64,000 nt of DNA, from assembly GCF_021216655.1 (NCBI RefSeq), contig NZ_CP080437.1, forward strand, positions 2,604,001 to 2,668,000, read 5' to 3'. Positions within the stretch are counted from its first letter, which is position 1; each line of letters starts with the position of its first letter. This document shows positions 1 through 7,209 of this stretch, in pieces. The stretch is from Clavibacter michiganensis. Lineage in GTDB: Bacteria > Actinomycetota > Actinomycetes > Actinomycetales > Microbacteriaceae. The notes under the pieces were generated by a model. It saw only the letters and a list, made by a program, of their open reading frames with translations. It was not told where the DNA came from and did not search any database. A program made the translations under genes and the position numbers.

Positions 1-12
1 CGGCCGGCGGGC

Positions 13-264
13 CTAGGCGGAACGCGCCGCCTTGACGAACGCGACGACCGCGTTGGCGTGCCCGTGCCCGAGGCCGTGCTCGGCCTTCAGCCAGGCGACC
101 ACCTGCATGTGCGGCTCGGCGTCGAGGCGCGCGTCGGCGAGGTCGATCCAGTGCTGGACAGGCTGCCCGTACGTCGTCTCGATGCTCGGGAAGTAGGAGG
201 CCGGCCCCTTCGCCTTCTGGCGGTCGGGCGGCGGGGGCGGGGCGACGATGCCGTGCGGGCTCAT
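13..264 (-). CDS. DUF4287 domain protein
   Basis: Small 83-residue protein matching the DUF4287 family. The conserved block GPASYFPSIE lies near residues 20-29 and the HGLGHGHANAVVAF block near 62-75. The family is usually either a stand-alone protein of this size or one half of a fusion, and it has no established function. The ATG used here is the natural start, because the domain begins about 20 residues in after a proline-rich stretch. It points away from the exporter at 400 and has no partner gene in the window. The family call is secure; the role is unknown. Confidence 0.85.
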   Translation of the reverse strand: MSPHGIVAPPPPPDRQKAKGPASYFPSIETTYGQPVQHWIDLADARLDAEPHMQVVAWLKAEHGLGHGHANAVVAFVKAARSA

Positions 265-356
265 GCTGCGACGGTACCGGCGGCGCGCGGTCGCGGCCAG
301 GGCGGGTGCCCGGTCCTGCGCGTGATCCGACCCTGTCGGCCTTCACTAGGAAGTGC

Positions 357-362
357 TACTAT
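357..362 (+). promoter_or_regulatory. -10-like element before the MFS exporter
   Basis: TACTAT lies 38 bases before the exporter start codon. A weak -35 match (TGTCGG at 334-339) sits at 17-base spacing. This is the only promoter-like element in the gap between the divergent DUF4287 gene and the exporter. The assignment is tentative. Confidence 0.35.
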
Positions 363-399
363 CCAGCTGTTCATCCACCACGTCATCGATGGGAAACCG

Positions 400-1869
400 A
401 TGTCTCGCGACCTTGCAGAGCGACCGCCCCGCGGAGTGGTCCTCGCCGTCACCGCCGCCTCCCTGCCGATGTTCATGGCAGCCCTCGACAGCCTCGTCAT
501 GACGTTCGCGCTGCCGATCATCAAGCAGGACCTCGACGCGACCGTCGAGCAGCTTCAGTGGTTCGTCAACTCGTACAGCGTGGTGTTCACCGCGTTCATG
601 CTCCCCGTCGCGGCGCTCGGCGACCGGATCGGCCGCCGCCGGGTGTTCCTCGCCGGCGTCGCGCTCTTCACGCTCGCGTCCATGGGCGCGGCGCTCTCCA
701 CGAGCTCCGACATGCTCATCGCGATGCGCGCGCTGCAGGGCCTCGGGGCCGCGGGCATCGTCCCGCTCTCCCTCGCGCTCGTCTCCGCATCCACCACGCC
801 GAAGGTCAGGCCCATCGCGATCGGCGTGTGGGGCGGCGTCAACGGACTCGGCATCGCGGCGGGGCCCATCATCGGCGGCGCCGTCGTGGAGGGCTTCACC
901 TGGCCGGGCATCTTCTGGCTCAACGTGCCCATCGGCGTCGTGACCATCGCGCTCGTGGCGCTCGCGCTGCGGGAGTCGAAGGGCACCGGCCTCGGGTTCG
1001 ACGGCGCCGGATCCGTCCTCGGCATCGTGTTCACCCTCCCGCTCATCTGGGCGGTCGTCGAGGGGGAGGAGCGCGGCTGGTCGGCTCCGGAGATCATCGG
1101 CGCCTTCGCCGTCTCGGCCGCGGGCCTCGCCGCCTTCATCTGGCACGAGCACCGGAGCCCGCGCGCGTTCCTGCCGCTGCGCTTCTTCCGCGAGCGGGCG
1201 TTCGCGCTCGCCAACGTGGGCGGGCTCCTGTTCAGCGCCGGCGTCTTCGGCGCGATCTTCCTGCTCAGCCAGTTCCTGCAGGTGTCGATGGGCTACGGCG
1301 CGCTCGAGGCCGGCCTCCGGGCGGCGCCGTGGACGCTCGCGCCCATGGTCGTCGCGCCGCTCAGCGGGTTCATCGTGCAGCGGTTTGGCGTGAAGCCCGT
1401 GCTCATCACGGGGCTCGCTCTCCAGGCGGGCGCGATCCTCGTCATCGCCTCCGTGGTGGAGGCGCAGACCGAGTACGGCACCGTCGTGGTCCCGATGGTC
1501 GTCGCGGGCATCGGCATGGGGCTCACCCTCGCGCCGCTCGCCAACGCGGTGCTCACGGGGCGCCGGGACTCGGAGCACGGGATCGCGTCGAGCGTGAACA
1601 GCACGCTCCGCCAGCTCGGCATGGCCGTCGGCATCGCCCTGGCCACCGCGATCTTCGTCGGCAACGGCGACTACCTGCCCGGCCAGCCCTTCGTGGACGG
1701 GATGCGCCCCGCGCTCATCACGTGCGGGATCATCACCGGCGTGGGCGCCATCGCGATGTCCGCCCTGCCGCGCACCGCCAGGTCCGCGGCCGCACCGACC
1801 CCGAGCAGCACCGGAGGCGACGCCGTCGCCGACCCGGCCCGGCCCGCGCGCGCGGGCGCCACCGTGTGA
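400..1869 (+). CDS. MFS drug exporter, DHA2 (14-TM) family
   Basis: Predicted proton-driven efflux pump of the QacA/EmrB-type major facilitator family, 489 residues, with about 14 hydrophobic segments. It carries the family motif around residues 29-39 (LDSLVMTFALP) and the loop 2-3 motif GDRIGRRR at 74-81. The start at ATG 400 is chosen because it opens directly on the cytoplasmic N-terminus and first helix. Reading further upstream adds only proline/arginine-rich non-membrane sequence. The short hydrophilic tail ends in an Ala/Pro-rich run. No local TetR partner is present. The substrate cannot be told from sequence; toxic cations, dyes or antibiotics are typical for the family. Confidence 0.85.
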   Translation: MSRDLAERPPRGVVLAVTAASLPMFMAALDSLVMTFALPIIKQDLDATVEQLQWFVNSYSVVFTAFMLPVAALGDRIGRRRVFLAGVALFTLASMGAALSTSSDMLIAMRALQGLGAAGIVPLSLALVSASTTPKVRPIAIGVWGGVNGLGIAAGPIIGGAVVEGFTWPGIFWLNVPIGVVTIALVALALRESKGTGLGFDGAGSVLGIVFTLPLIWAVVEGEERGWSAPEIIGAFAVSAAGLAAFIWHEHRSPRAFLPLRFFRERAFALANVGGLLFSAGVFGAIFLLSQFLQVSMGYGALEAGLRAAPWTLAPMVVAPLSGFIVQRFGVKPVLITGLALQAGAILVIASVVEAQTEYGTVVVPMVVAGIGMGLTLAPLANAVLTGRRDSEHGIASSVNSTLRQLGMAVGIALATAIFVGNGDYLPGQPFVDGMRPALITCGIITGVGAIAMSALPRTARSAAAPTPSSTGGDAVADPARPARAGATV

Positions 1870-1882
1870 TGGAGGAACGACC

Positions 1883-2302
1883 ATGCCGATGATCCCCTGG
1901 ACCTCCGGGCCCGCATCCCGGACCGCGTCCGCGTCCGCGTCCGCCTCCGCCGAGGTCGTGATCATGGCCTCGCGGTTCGAGCTGACGACCGTGCGCGCGG
2001 TGCCGGCGTTCTTCGTGCACTCCATCAGGGCGTGGCTGCAGGCGCGACGCACGGCGGGCAACGTCGGGGTCGCGCTCCAGGCCCTGCCGCTCAAGCGCGA
2101 GTTCTGGACGCTGTCCGCGTGGGAGTCGAAGGAGGCGATCTACGCCTACGCGCGCCAGGAGCCGCACGCCACGGCGCAGCGGAGCCAGACGAAGAGCATG
2201 AGGTCGAGCGTGTTCGTCTTCTGGGAGGCGCCGAAGGCGTCGCTCCCCGCCGAGTGGCCGGAGGCGCGCACGCGCGTGCACGCGAGGCTCGCGGAGCGGT
2301 AG
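1883..2302 (+). CDS. DUF3291 / dimeric alpha-beta barrel protein
   Basis: A 139-residue protein resembling DUF3291 and other small ferredoxin-fold monooxygenase-like proteins. The diagnostic part is residues 28-115, with FFVHSIRAWLQARR, REFWTLSAWESKEAIYAY and the HATAQRS segment. It starts 13 bases after the exporter stop with a good GGAGGA site at 1871-1876, so it is probably co-transcribed with the exporter. That pairing would fit a modification-plus-efflux function, but no substrate can be assigned. The first 25 residues are Ala/Ser rich and may be unstructured. Confidence 0.65.
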   Translation: MPMIPWTSGPASRTASASASASAEVVIMASRFELTTVRAVPAFFVHSIRAWLQARRTAGNVGVALQALPLKREFWTLSAWESKEAIYAYARQEPHATAQRSQTKSMRSSVFVFWEAPKASLPAEWPEARTRVHARLAER

Positions 2303-2312
2303 CGCGCGACGG

Positions 2313-2360
2313 GCACGGGAGAGGGGCGGCGGGCATCGGCTCGCCGCCCCTCTCCCGTGC
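2313..2360. terminator. Bidirectional hairpin terminator
   Basis: A perfect 19-bp inverted repeat (arms 2313-2331 and 2342-2360, left arm GCACGGGAGAGGGGCGGCG) with a 10-base loop lies between the convergent DUF3291 gene and the decayed FAD oxidoreductase. It has no long U-tract, as is usual in high-GC actinobacteria. Confidence 0.85.
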
Positions 2361-2369
2361 GTTCGCGGA

Positions 2370-3004
2370 TCAGGCGGGCACGGCGTCCGAGGGAGCCGCC
2401 GCCGGGGCCGCCGCCGCCCGCGCCGCGAGGAGGGTGCGGGCCGCGCGCGTGCCGGACGTGAAGCCGGCCTCCTGGGATCCGATGACGTCCCAGCCGAGGT
2501 CGGACGAGTGGAAGTACGAGCCCGCGAGCGCCACGCGGTCGCTCGTGGTGAGCCGGTGGACCCCCCTCTGCAGCTGCCGGAGCGGCAGGTCGATGATCGG
2601 GTGCTGGACCCGGTGGTCGGCGATGACGTGCTCGGGCGCGATCTCGCCCGCCTAGTCGAGGGTCACGACGTAGTCGCCGCCGACTCGAAGCCCTGCAGCT
2701 TGTTGAGGTACCAGGCCACGTACGGCACGGGCCCGTCCGCGCCCTCGGCGTCGCCCGCCGCCGTGGTGACGGTGAGCGCGTAGCCGACGTGCCCGCCGCG
2801 GACGGCCGTGGCGACCACGGCGTCGCGCGTCACGAGCGCGCGGGCGACGCGGCCGGCGGCGACGTGATCCTCGAGGGCGCCGCAGCAGATCCGGGGCGTG
2901 TAGAGGAGGTGCGGGCCGGCGCGGATCGCGTGCTCGAGCACATTGACCGGCCGGACCCCGCGGCGGGAGCGCTCGACGGCCTGCGCGAAGCCGGCGGGGC
3001 GCAT
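2370..3004 (-). pseudogene. FAD-dependent amine-oxidase-like oxidoreductase, remnant
   Basis: Only the C-terminal part of an FAD-dependent oxidoreductase is left. One frame (3004 to 2663) reads through a family-like segment ending VPYVAWYLNKLQGFES, then stops at a TGA. A second frame continues the family alignment with DYVVTLD, a TAG at 2652-2654, and then the characteristic tail with ALAGSYFHSSDLGWDVIGS and SGTRAA down to the TGA at 2370-2372. So there is one frameshift and one in-frame stop. The N-terminal FAD-binding half, including the dinucleotide fold, is missing because the MerR gene ends at 3015. The matching tail is that of the oxidoreductases often found beside fatty-acid cyclopropanation genes. 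It is almost certainly non-functional. Confidence 0.75.
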
Positions 3005-3014
3005 GCCGAGCCGG

Positions 3015-3662
3015 TCAGGCCTCGCCGCGCTCCATGGTGAGGCCCTTCTCGTGGTGCGCGACGCGGCGGAGGGCGAGCAGCACGGGCTCGTAGAGCGCCG
3101 TGCCCAGCACCGCGAACTCCACGGCGCCCTGCGGGTCCGACCACGGGACGCGCGAGAAGTCGGCGTCCGCGATGTCCCGCACCGCGTCGACGTAGGTGCG
3201 GATCTGCGACTCGTCGAGCGGGATCCCCGCCTCCTCCGCGAGCTCCAGGGCGCGATCGAGCTGCGCGACGGGCACGGAGTCGGCGGTGTGCTGCACGCCC
3301 AGGCGGTCCAGCAGGGCCTCGGTCGCCGCGGTGGAGCGCGCCGGGGCGGCCTCCCCGGCGGCGGAGCTCGAGCGGTCCCCGGTGGGGAGCGCGGCCGTGG
3401 CCTTCCGCATCGCGCCCACCACGCTCTGGTGCGGATCCGCGACGAGGTCGAGGATCGTCCCGGCCTGCTCGATGGTGACGCCGACCACGTGGATGAGCCC
3501 GCGGACGAGGCGCAGCCGGGCCAGGTGGGTCTCGTCGAACGCGGTGCGGCGCGCGTTGACCTTGACGCCCGGGTGGAGCAGCCCCTCGCGCAGGTAGTAC
3601 TTGATGGTGGCGACGGAGCAGCCGGATCGTTCGGCGAGCTCGGAAATGGGCAGGGCGGTCAT
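3015..3662 (-). CDS. MerR-family transcriptional regulator
   Basis: A 215-residue regulator with an N-terminal MerR winged helix (residues 4-70; SELAERSGCSVATIKYYLREG is the DNA-reading part). An Ala/Ser-rich linker and a helical C-terminal effector domain of about 110 residues follow. It lacks the metal-binding cysteine pattern of MerR, CueR or ZntR, so a small-molecule or stress signal is more likely than a metal. It reads away from the YdcF gene, and the decayed oxidoreductase lies directly downstream, which may have been its original target. The ATG at 3662 sits 9 bases below an inverted repeat that probably mediates autoregulation. Confidence 0.85.
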   Translation of the reverse strand: MTALPISELAERSGCSVATIKYYLREGLLHPGVKVNARRTAFDETHLARLRLVRGLIHVVGVTIEQAGTILDLVADPHQSVVGAMRKATAALPTGDRSSSAAGEAAPARSTAATEALLDRLGVQHTADSVPVAQLDRALELAEEAGIPLDESQIRTYVDAVRDIADADFSRVPWSDPQGAVEFAVLGTALYEPVLLALRRVAHHEKGLTMERGEA

Positions 3663-3670
3663 CCTCGAAT

Positions 3671-3685
3671 GATAGGGAAACTATC
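3671..3685. promoter_or_regulatory. Inverted repeat at the MerR promoter
   Basis: GATAG-N5-CTATC lies just upstream of the MerR start. On the minus strand the sequence TATCAT inside it can act as a -10 element about 10 bases before the ATG. A dyad between promoter elements is the usual MerR-family autoregulatory layout. Confidence 0.5.
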
Positions 3686-3857
3686 TACAGGGCGCCCGAG
3701 AGGACGTCACGCGGACATCACGGACGTGCGCCGCAGGCCATTCCCGGCCTGTTTCCGCAGGTTGCGGGAATGCGCGCATCGCATCCCGCGTCGTCCCTGT
3801 GGAAGATCTCACCACCCCTGCGCGTTCTGACCACGAAGCGGATTCCCCGCCGTTCCC

Positions 3858-4451
3858 CTACGCCCAGCCCCAGCGCTTCAGCAGGAGCACGACGAGCACG
3901 GTCGGCTTCATCCACGGCACCTCGCCCACGCGGTACTCCTCGGCGCGCGCGAGGCGCTCGGCCAGGTCGGGCCGCAGCTCCCGGAGGTAGGGGCGGGCCT
4001 TCGCGGCGTGCACGGAGTCGGAGACGATGCGGATGGTGTCGGCGTCCTCGAGGAACGGGATCGCGTTGGCGATGTTCTCGCGCGTGCTGGTGCTCGTGTC
4101 CTCGAGGACGAGCGGGCCCCGGTAGCCGAGCTCGTCACGGGCGTACCTGGCGAGGATCCGGGCCTCGGGCTCGGTGCCCATCACCGACCCGCCGCAGAGG
4201 ATGAGGGTGCTCGAGGTGGCGCGCGGATCCATCGAGCGCAGCCCTGCACGGACCCGGTACCGGTTGATGGCGTTGGCGCGCGGACCGCGGTTGCCGTAGC
4301 CAAGCACCACGATCGCCTCGCGGCCGACCTCGGTGCCCGGCCGGCGGGGGTCGAGCCCGCGCGTGCTGGCCAGGCGGTGCGCGACCTCGCTGGCGACGAA
4401 GGCGACCGCGGCGGAGGCTCCGGCGGCGACGAGCAGGGGGCGGGTCCGCAT
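3858..4451 (-). CDS. YdcF/DUF218 family membrane-anchored protein
   Basis: A 197-residue protein of the ElyC/SanA/YdcF (DUF218) family. Residues 5-25 form an N-terminal membrane segment. The Rossmann-like DUF218 domain follows, with VVLGYGNRGPR at 48-58, the LCGGSVMGTEPEA signature at 85-97 and the STSTRENIANA signature at 120-130. Family members act in envelope or vancomycin-related cell-surface processes, but the biochemical reaction is unknown. The start codon lies six bases after a TAGCCT -10 element (minus strand, 4463-4458), so the mRNA is probably leaderless. Confidence 0.85.
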   Translation of the reverse strand: MRTRPLLVAAGASAAVAFVASEVAHRLASTRGLDPRRPGTEVGREAIVVLGYGNRGPRANAINRYRVRAGLRSMDPRATSSTLILCGGSVMGTEPEARILARYARDELGYRGPLVLEDTSTSTRENIANAIPFLEDADTIRIVSDSVHAAKARPYLRELRPDLAERLARAEEYRVGEVPWMKPTVLVVLLLKRWGWA

Positions 4452-4503
4452 CCGCCCAGGCTACGCGCGGGATCCGCCCGGCCCCCGTGGTTCAATGGTC
4501 CCG

Positions 4504-4533
4504 CCTCCTGCGGGAGGGGCCTCCCGCGGGAGG
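4504..4533. repeat. Near-perfect inverted repeat upstream of the fluoride riboswitch
   Basis: Two 14-base arms (CCTCCTGCGGGAGG and CCTCCCGCGGGAGG) form an imperfect inverted repeat, and each arm is itself a short hairpin. It lies between the divergent YdcF promoter and the riboswitch. It could insulate the two units or be part of the riboswitch leader. No further function is visible. Confidence 0.5.
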
Positions 4534-4534
4534 C

Positions 4535-4596
4535 ACGGCGGTGGGGCTCGCCGTACCCGAACCTCGACACCCTCGTCGACGACAGTCCCTGTCTCT
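4535..4596 (+). promoter_or_regulatory. Fluoride riboswitch (crcB motif)
   Basis: The leader of crcB contains the pattern of the fluoride (crcB) aptamer. There is a stem-loop GGCGGTGGGGCTCGCC at 4537-4552, then a GAACC joining strand at 4559-4563. A second stem follows, CTCGAC/GTCGAC (arms around 4563-4568 and 4575-4580), ending in GACGAC and CCCTGTC at about 4578-4593, equivalent to the conserved GAUGAC...CCU tail that forms the pseudoknot. GTCTC at 4591-4595 is complementary to GAGAC at 4622-4626, which overlaps the ribosome-binding site of crcB. Translational gating is therefore a reasonable inference. The position directly before crcB strongly supports the call; covariance scoring was not done. 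Confidence 0.75.
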
Positions 4597-4629
4597 TGGC
4601 TAGCCATGCCATCCGAGATGGGAGACCCC

Positions 4630-5139
4630 ATGACCGACCACCCGCAGCACCTCGACAGCGTGCCCCTCGACAGCGACGTCGAGGTGGACGACGATCCGGG
4701 TCGCCCGGTCCACCTCCGCTGGTCGTCCCTCGGCCTCGTGGCGCTCGGCGGCGCCGTCGGCACGGGGATCCGCGAAGCGCTCGCGCTCACCTGGCCCGCG
4801 CCGGCCGGGGCCATACCCGTGACGATCCTCCTGATCAACGTGGTCGGCGCGTTCGTGCTCGGTGCGCTGCTGGAGTCGCTCGCCCGCCGCGGGCCCGACG
4901 AGGGCAGGCGCCGCGCGATCCGCCTCCTGGTGGGCACGGGCGTGCTCGGCGGCTTCACCACCTACAGCTCGCTCGCGACCGACGCGGCGTCGCTCACGGG
5001 ATCCGCGCTCGGCGTCGCGTTCGCGTACGCGGGGCTCTCGCTCGTGGTGGGCGCCGCGGCGTCCGTCGCGGGGATCGCCGCGGGCGCCGCGATCCACCGC
5101 CGCACCGCGGCCGGCCGCGCGACGGGGGCGGCGTCGTGA
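4630..5139 (+). CDS. crcB: Fluoride channel FluC/CrcB, subunit 1
   Basis: A 169-residue membrane protein with four hydrophobic helices. It is a Fluc fluoride channel subunit that exports fluoride passively across the inner membrane. Diagnostic segments are GGAVGTGIREA (40-50), INVVGAFVLG (69-78; the Asn lines the pore) and GFTTYSSLATD (109-119; the break in the third helix with the conserved Phe and Thr). The ATG at 4630 is preferred over the in-frame ATG at 4618 because GGGAG lies at correct spacing before it. A hydrophilic, Asp-rich N-terminus of about 30 residues is longer than in single-gene homologues. It is paired with a second subunit gene, so the channel is probably an obligate heterodimer. 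Confidence 0.9.
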   Translation: MTDHPQHLDSVPLDSDVEVDDDPGRPVHLRWSSLGLVALGGAVGTGIREALALTWPAPAGAIPVTILLINVVGAFVLGALLESLARRGPDEGRRRAIRLLVGTGVLGGFTTYSSLATDAASLTGSALGVAFAYAGLSLVVGAAASVAGIAAGAAIHRRTAAGRATGAAS

Positions 5140-5516
5140 CCGGCCCCCTCGTGTTCGCGCTGATCTGCGTGGCCGGCGGCATCGGATCCGCCCTCCGCCT
5201 GCTGCTCGACGGCGCCATCCGCGGCCGTCTCGGCGCCGCGTACCCGTGGGGCACGACCGTCATCAACGTCACCGGATCCCTCGGGCTCGGCCTCCTCACG
5301 GGCGCGGCCGCGCAGGCGGGCCTCCCGCACGACCTCCTCCTCATCCTGGGCGGCGGCCTGATGGGCGGCTACACGACATTCAGCACCGCGAGCCTCGAGA
5401 CGGTGCGGCTCGCGCAGGCGGGCCGGGTCGGCGCGGCGCTCGCGAACGGCGTCGGGATGCTCGTCGTCTGCGTCGCGGCGGCGGGCCTCGGGATCGCGGT
5501 GGGCGGGGCGCTGTGA
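5136..5516 (+). CDS. crcB: Fluoride channel FluC/CrcB, subunit 2
   Basis: A 126-residue partner of the preceding gene, starting with GTG in a GTGA overlap, so it is translationally coupled. It contains four membrane helices and the family motifs GGIGSALR (14-21), VINVTGSLGLG (42-52) and GGYTTFSTASLE (77-88). Many Gram-positive bacteria encode two different Fluc subunits side by side that form antiparallel heterodimers; this arrangement fits that type. It is expected to respond to fluoride through the riboswitch before the first subunit gene. Confidence 0.9.
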   Translation: MTGPLVFALICVAGGIGSALRLLLDGAIRGRLGAAYPWGTTVINVTGSLGLGLLTGAAAQAGLPHDLLLILGGGLMGGYTTFSTASLETVRLAQAGRVGAALANGVGMLVVCVAAAGLGIAVGGAL

Positions 5517-5995
5517 CGGCCCTCGCGCCCGTGGGTCCCGCGGACGTCGAGGCGCTGCACGCGTTCCTCGCGGCGGCGGACCTCACGGTCACCGGGCTCG
5601 ACGACCCGGGCGTGCGGCTCTGGATCCGCCGCGACGGCGACGGGCGGATCACCGGCAGCACCGGCTTCGAGCTCAGCGCGGGCGGGCGGCACGCGCTGAT
5701 CCGCAGCGTCGCGGTGGACCCCGCCCTGCGGTCCGCGGGCCTCGGCTCGACCCTCGCCCGGCACGCGCTCGCCGAGGCGGCGGCCGCCGGCGCTGGGCGC
5801 GCGTGGCTGTTCTCGCGCAGGTCGGGTCCGTTCTGGCGCGGCCTCGGCTTCCAGGAGGCCGATCGCGACGCGCTCGCCGCCGCGCTGCCCGATGCCCGCC
5901 AGGTCGTCGCGTTCCGCGCGACCGGTCAGCTGGCGCGCGAGGTCGCGTGGTCGCGGTCGCTCGGGGCGGCGGAGTCTCCGGATCACCGCGGATGA
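5513..5995 (+). CDS. GNAT N-acetyltransferase (ArsN2-like)
   Basis: A 160-residue single-domain acetyltransferase, GTG start, overlapping the second fluC gene by four bases. The acetyl-CoA-binding beta4-alpha3 region reads IRSVAVDPALRSAGLGSTLA, and the C-terminal half has the FWRGLGFQEADR segment typical of ArsN2-like acetyltransferases, which detoxify arsenicals or related compounds. The relation to ArsN2 is by overall pattern only and the substrate is unknown. Its presence inside a fluoride-responsive unit is unusual and suggests either a second detoxification step or simple read-through. Confidence 0.7.
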   Translation: MTALAPVGPADVEALHAFLAAADLTVTGLDDPGVRLWIRRDGDGRITGSTGFELSAGGRHALIRSVAVDPALRSAGLGSTLARHALAEAAAAGAGRAWLFSRRSGPFWRGLGFQEADRDALAAALPDARQVVAFRATGQLAREVAWSRSLGAAESPDHRG

Positions 5996-6603
5996 CGGGC
6001 CCGGTCTGCGAGGCCTACGCCGCTCGCGCCGAGGAGTACGCGGAGCACCTCGGCACCCTCGACGCGGTGCACCCCGCTGACCTCGCGCTCGTCACGACGT
6101 GGGCGGACGGCATCACGGGCCCGGTGCTCGACGCCGGCTGCGGACCCGGCCACTGGACCGCGCACCTCGCCTCCCGCGGCCTCGACGCGCGCGGCGTGGA
6201 TCTCGTGCCGGCCTTCGTCGCTCACGCCCGCGCCGCGCATCCTGGCGTCCCGTTCGAGGTCGGCGACCTGGATGCGCTCGATGCCCGGGATGCCGCTCTC
6301 GGCGGCGCGCTCGCCTGGTACTCGCTCATCCACCACGCGCCCGACCGCGTCGCCGTGCCGCTCGCCGAGCTCGCGCGGGTCGTCCGGCCGGGCGGCGGCC
6401 TGCTCGTCGGCGCGTTCGCCGGCACGGTCACCGAGCCGTTCGACCACGCCGTGACGCGCGCGTGGCGCTGGGAGCCGGATGAGCTGGCCTCGCGGATCGA
6501 GGCGACGGGCTTCGAGGTGGACGAGCTGCACACGCGCACGGCGACCGGGCAGCGGCCGCACCTCGCCATCGTCGCGCGCCGCCGCCCGGACGCTCCCGCC
6601 TAG
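5992..6603 (+). CDS. SAM-dependent class I methyltransferase
   Basis: A 203-residue methyltransferase overlapping the GNAT gene in an ATGA junction, the last gene of the fluoride-riboswitch unit. Motif I VLDAGCGPGHW (45-55) binds S-adenosylmethionine. GVDLVPAFVAHARAAHPG provides the acidic ribose-binding residue, and the post-motif segment ARVVRPGGGLLVGAF follows the usual order. It is of the small Methyltransf_11/25 type. No substrate-recognition domain is present, so the acceptor is unknown. Its stop codon TAG is also the first half of the -10 element of the next gene. Confidence 0.8.
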   Translation: MTGPVCEAYAARAEEYAEHLGTLDAVHPADLALVTTWADGITGPVLDAGCGPGHWTAHLASRGLDARGVDLVPAFVAHARAAHPGVPFEVGDLDALDARDAALGGALAWYSLIHHAPDRVAVPLAELARVVRPGGGLLVGAFAGTVTEPFDHAVTRAWRWEPDELASRIEATGFEVDELHTRTATGQRPHLAIVARRRPDAPA

Positions 6604-6612
6604 GCTCGCCGG
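6601..6612 (+). promoter_or_regulatory. Leaderless promoter overlapping a stop codon
   Basis: TAGGCT (6601-6606) followed by six bases and the ATG of the Nudix gene. The TAG of the hexamer is the stop codon of the methyltransferase. The spacing predicts transcription starting at the A of the ATG. Confidence 0.65.
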
Positions 6613-7200
6613 ATGAGCAGCGCGGAACCCCATCCCGACCCCGAGCTCGTCTGGGCCACGACCGACCGCCGCGACCTGCACCGCGGCCGCGTCGTCCTCG
6701 TCGAGCACGACGTGCTGCTGCCCGACGGGTCCGCCTCGCGCTACGAGGTCGACGAGAGCGTGCCGTTCGCGGTCGCGACCCTCGTGATCGACGGCGACGC
6801 CGTGATCCTCTCGCGCCAGTACCGGCACCCGCTCGGCCGGTGGATCCTCGACCTCCCCGGCGGTGCGGGCGACGCTGCCGAGCGACCCGTCGACGCCGCC
6901 CGCCGCGAGCTCGAGGAGGAGCTCGGCCTCGTCGCGCCGGAGATCCGCCCGCTGCGCACCTACGCCGTGAACCCCGGCCGCGCGTCCTGGCTCGTGCACG
7001 TCTTCGCCTGCACGACCCCGACCACGGCGGGCACGGCCGACCGCTCCGACCCGTCCGAGCAGGTGCGCCTCGTCCGCATGCCCGTCGTGGAGCTCGATGC
7101 GCTCATCGCCGCGGGCGGCATCGAGGACCCGACCCTCCTGATCGCCCGCGCGGCCGCCGCCGAGCAGGGGCTGCTGCCGCCGGTCGCGCCGGCGCGGTAG
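6613..7200 (+). CDS. Nudix hydrolase, ADP-ribose pyrophosphatase type
   Basis: A 195-residue Nudix enzyme expected to cleave nucleoside-diphosphate sugars such as ADP-ribose. The full Nudix box (G-x5-E-x7-REL-EEEL-G) runs from Gly84 to about residue 106, with the metal-binding REL and EE glutamates intact. The residues before it (FAVATLVIDGDAVILSRQYRHPLGRWILDLPGG) match the ADP-ribose pyrophosphatase subfamily, where QYR and LPGG contact the substrate. It has its own leaderless promoter, so it need not be part of the fluoride unit. It converges with ddl, with only nine bases between the stops. Confidence 0.85.
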   Translation: MSSAEPHPDPELVWATTDRRDLHRGRVVLVEHDVLLPDGSASRYEVDESVPFAVATLVIDGDAVILSRQYRHPLGRWILDLPGGAGDAAERPVDAARRELEEELGLVAPEIRPLRTYAVNPGRASWLVHVFACTTPTTAGTADRSDPSEQVRLVRMPVVELDALIAAGGIEDPTLLIARAAAAEQGLLPPVAPAR

Positions 7201-7209
7201 CCCGACCCG

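Noticed and set aside
2663..3004. A separate 113-codon gene
   Set aside because: It is the first part of the decayed FAD oxidoreductase; the alignment continues past its stop in another frame.
4485..4512. tRNA-like TTCAA stretch (GTGGTTCAATGGTCC)
   Set aside because: No acceptor, D or anticodon stems can be formed around it; it is the leader region of the fluoride riboswitch.
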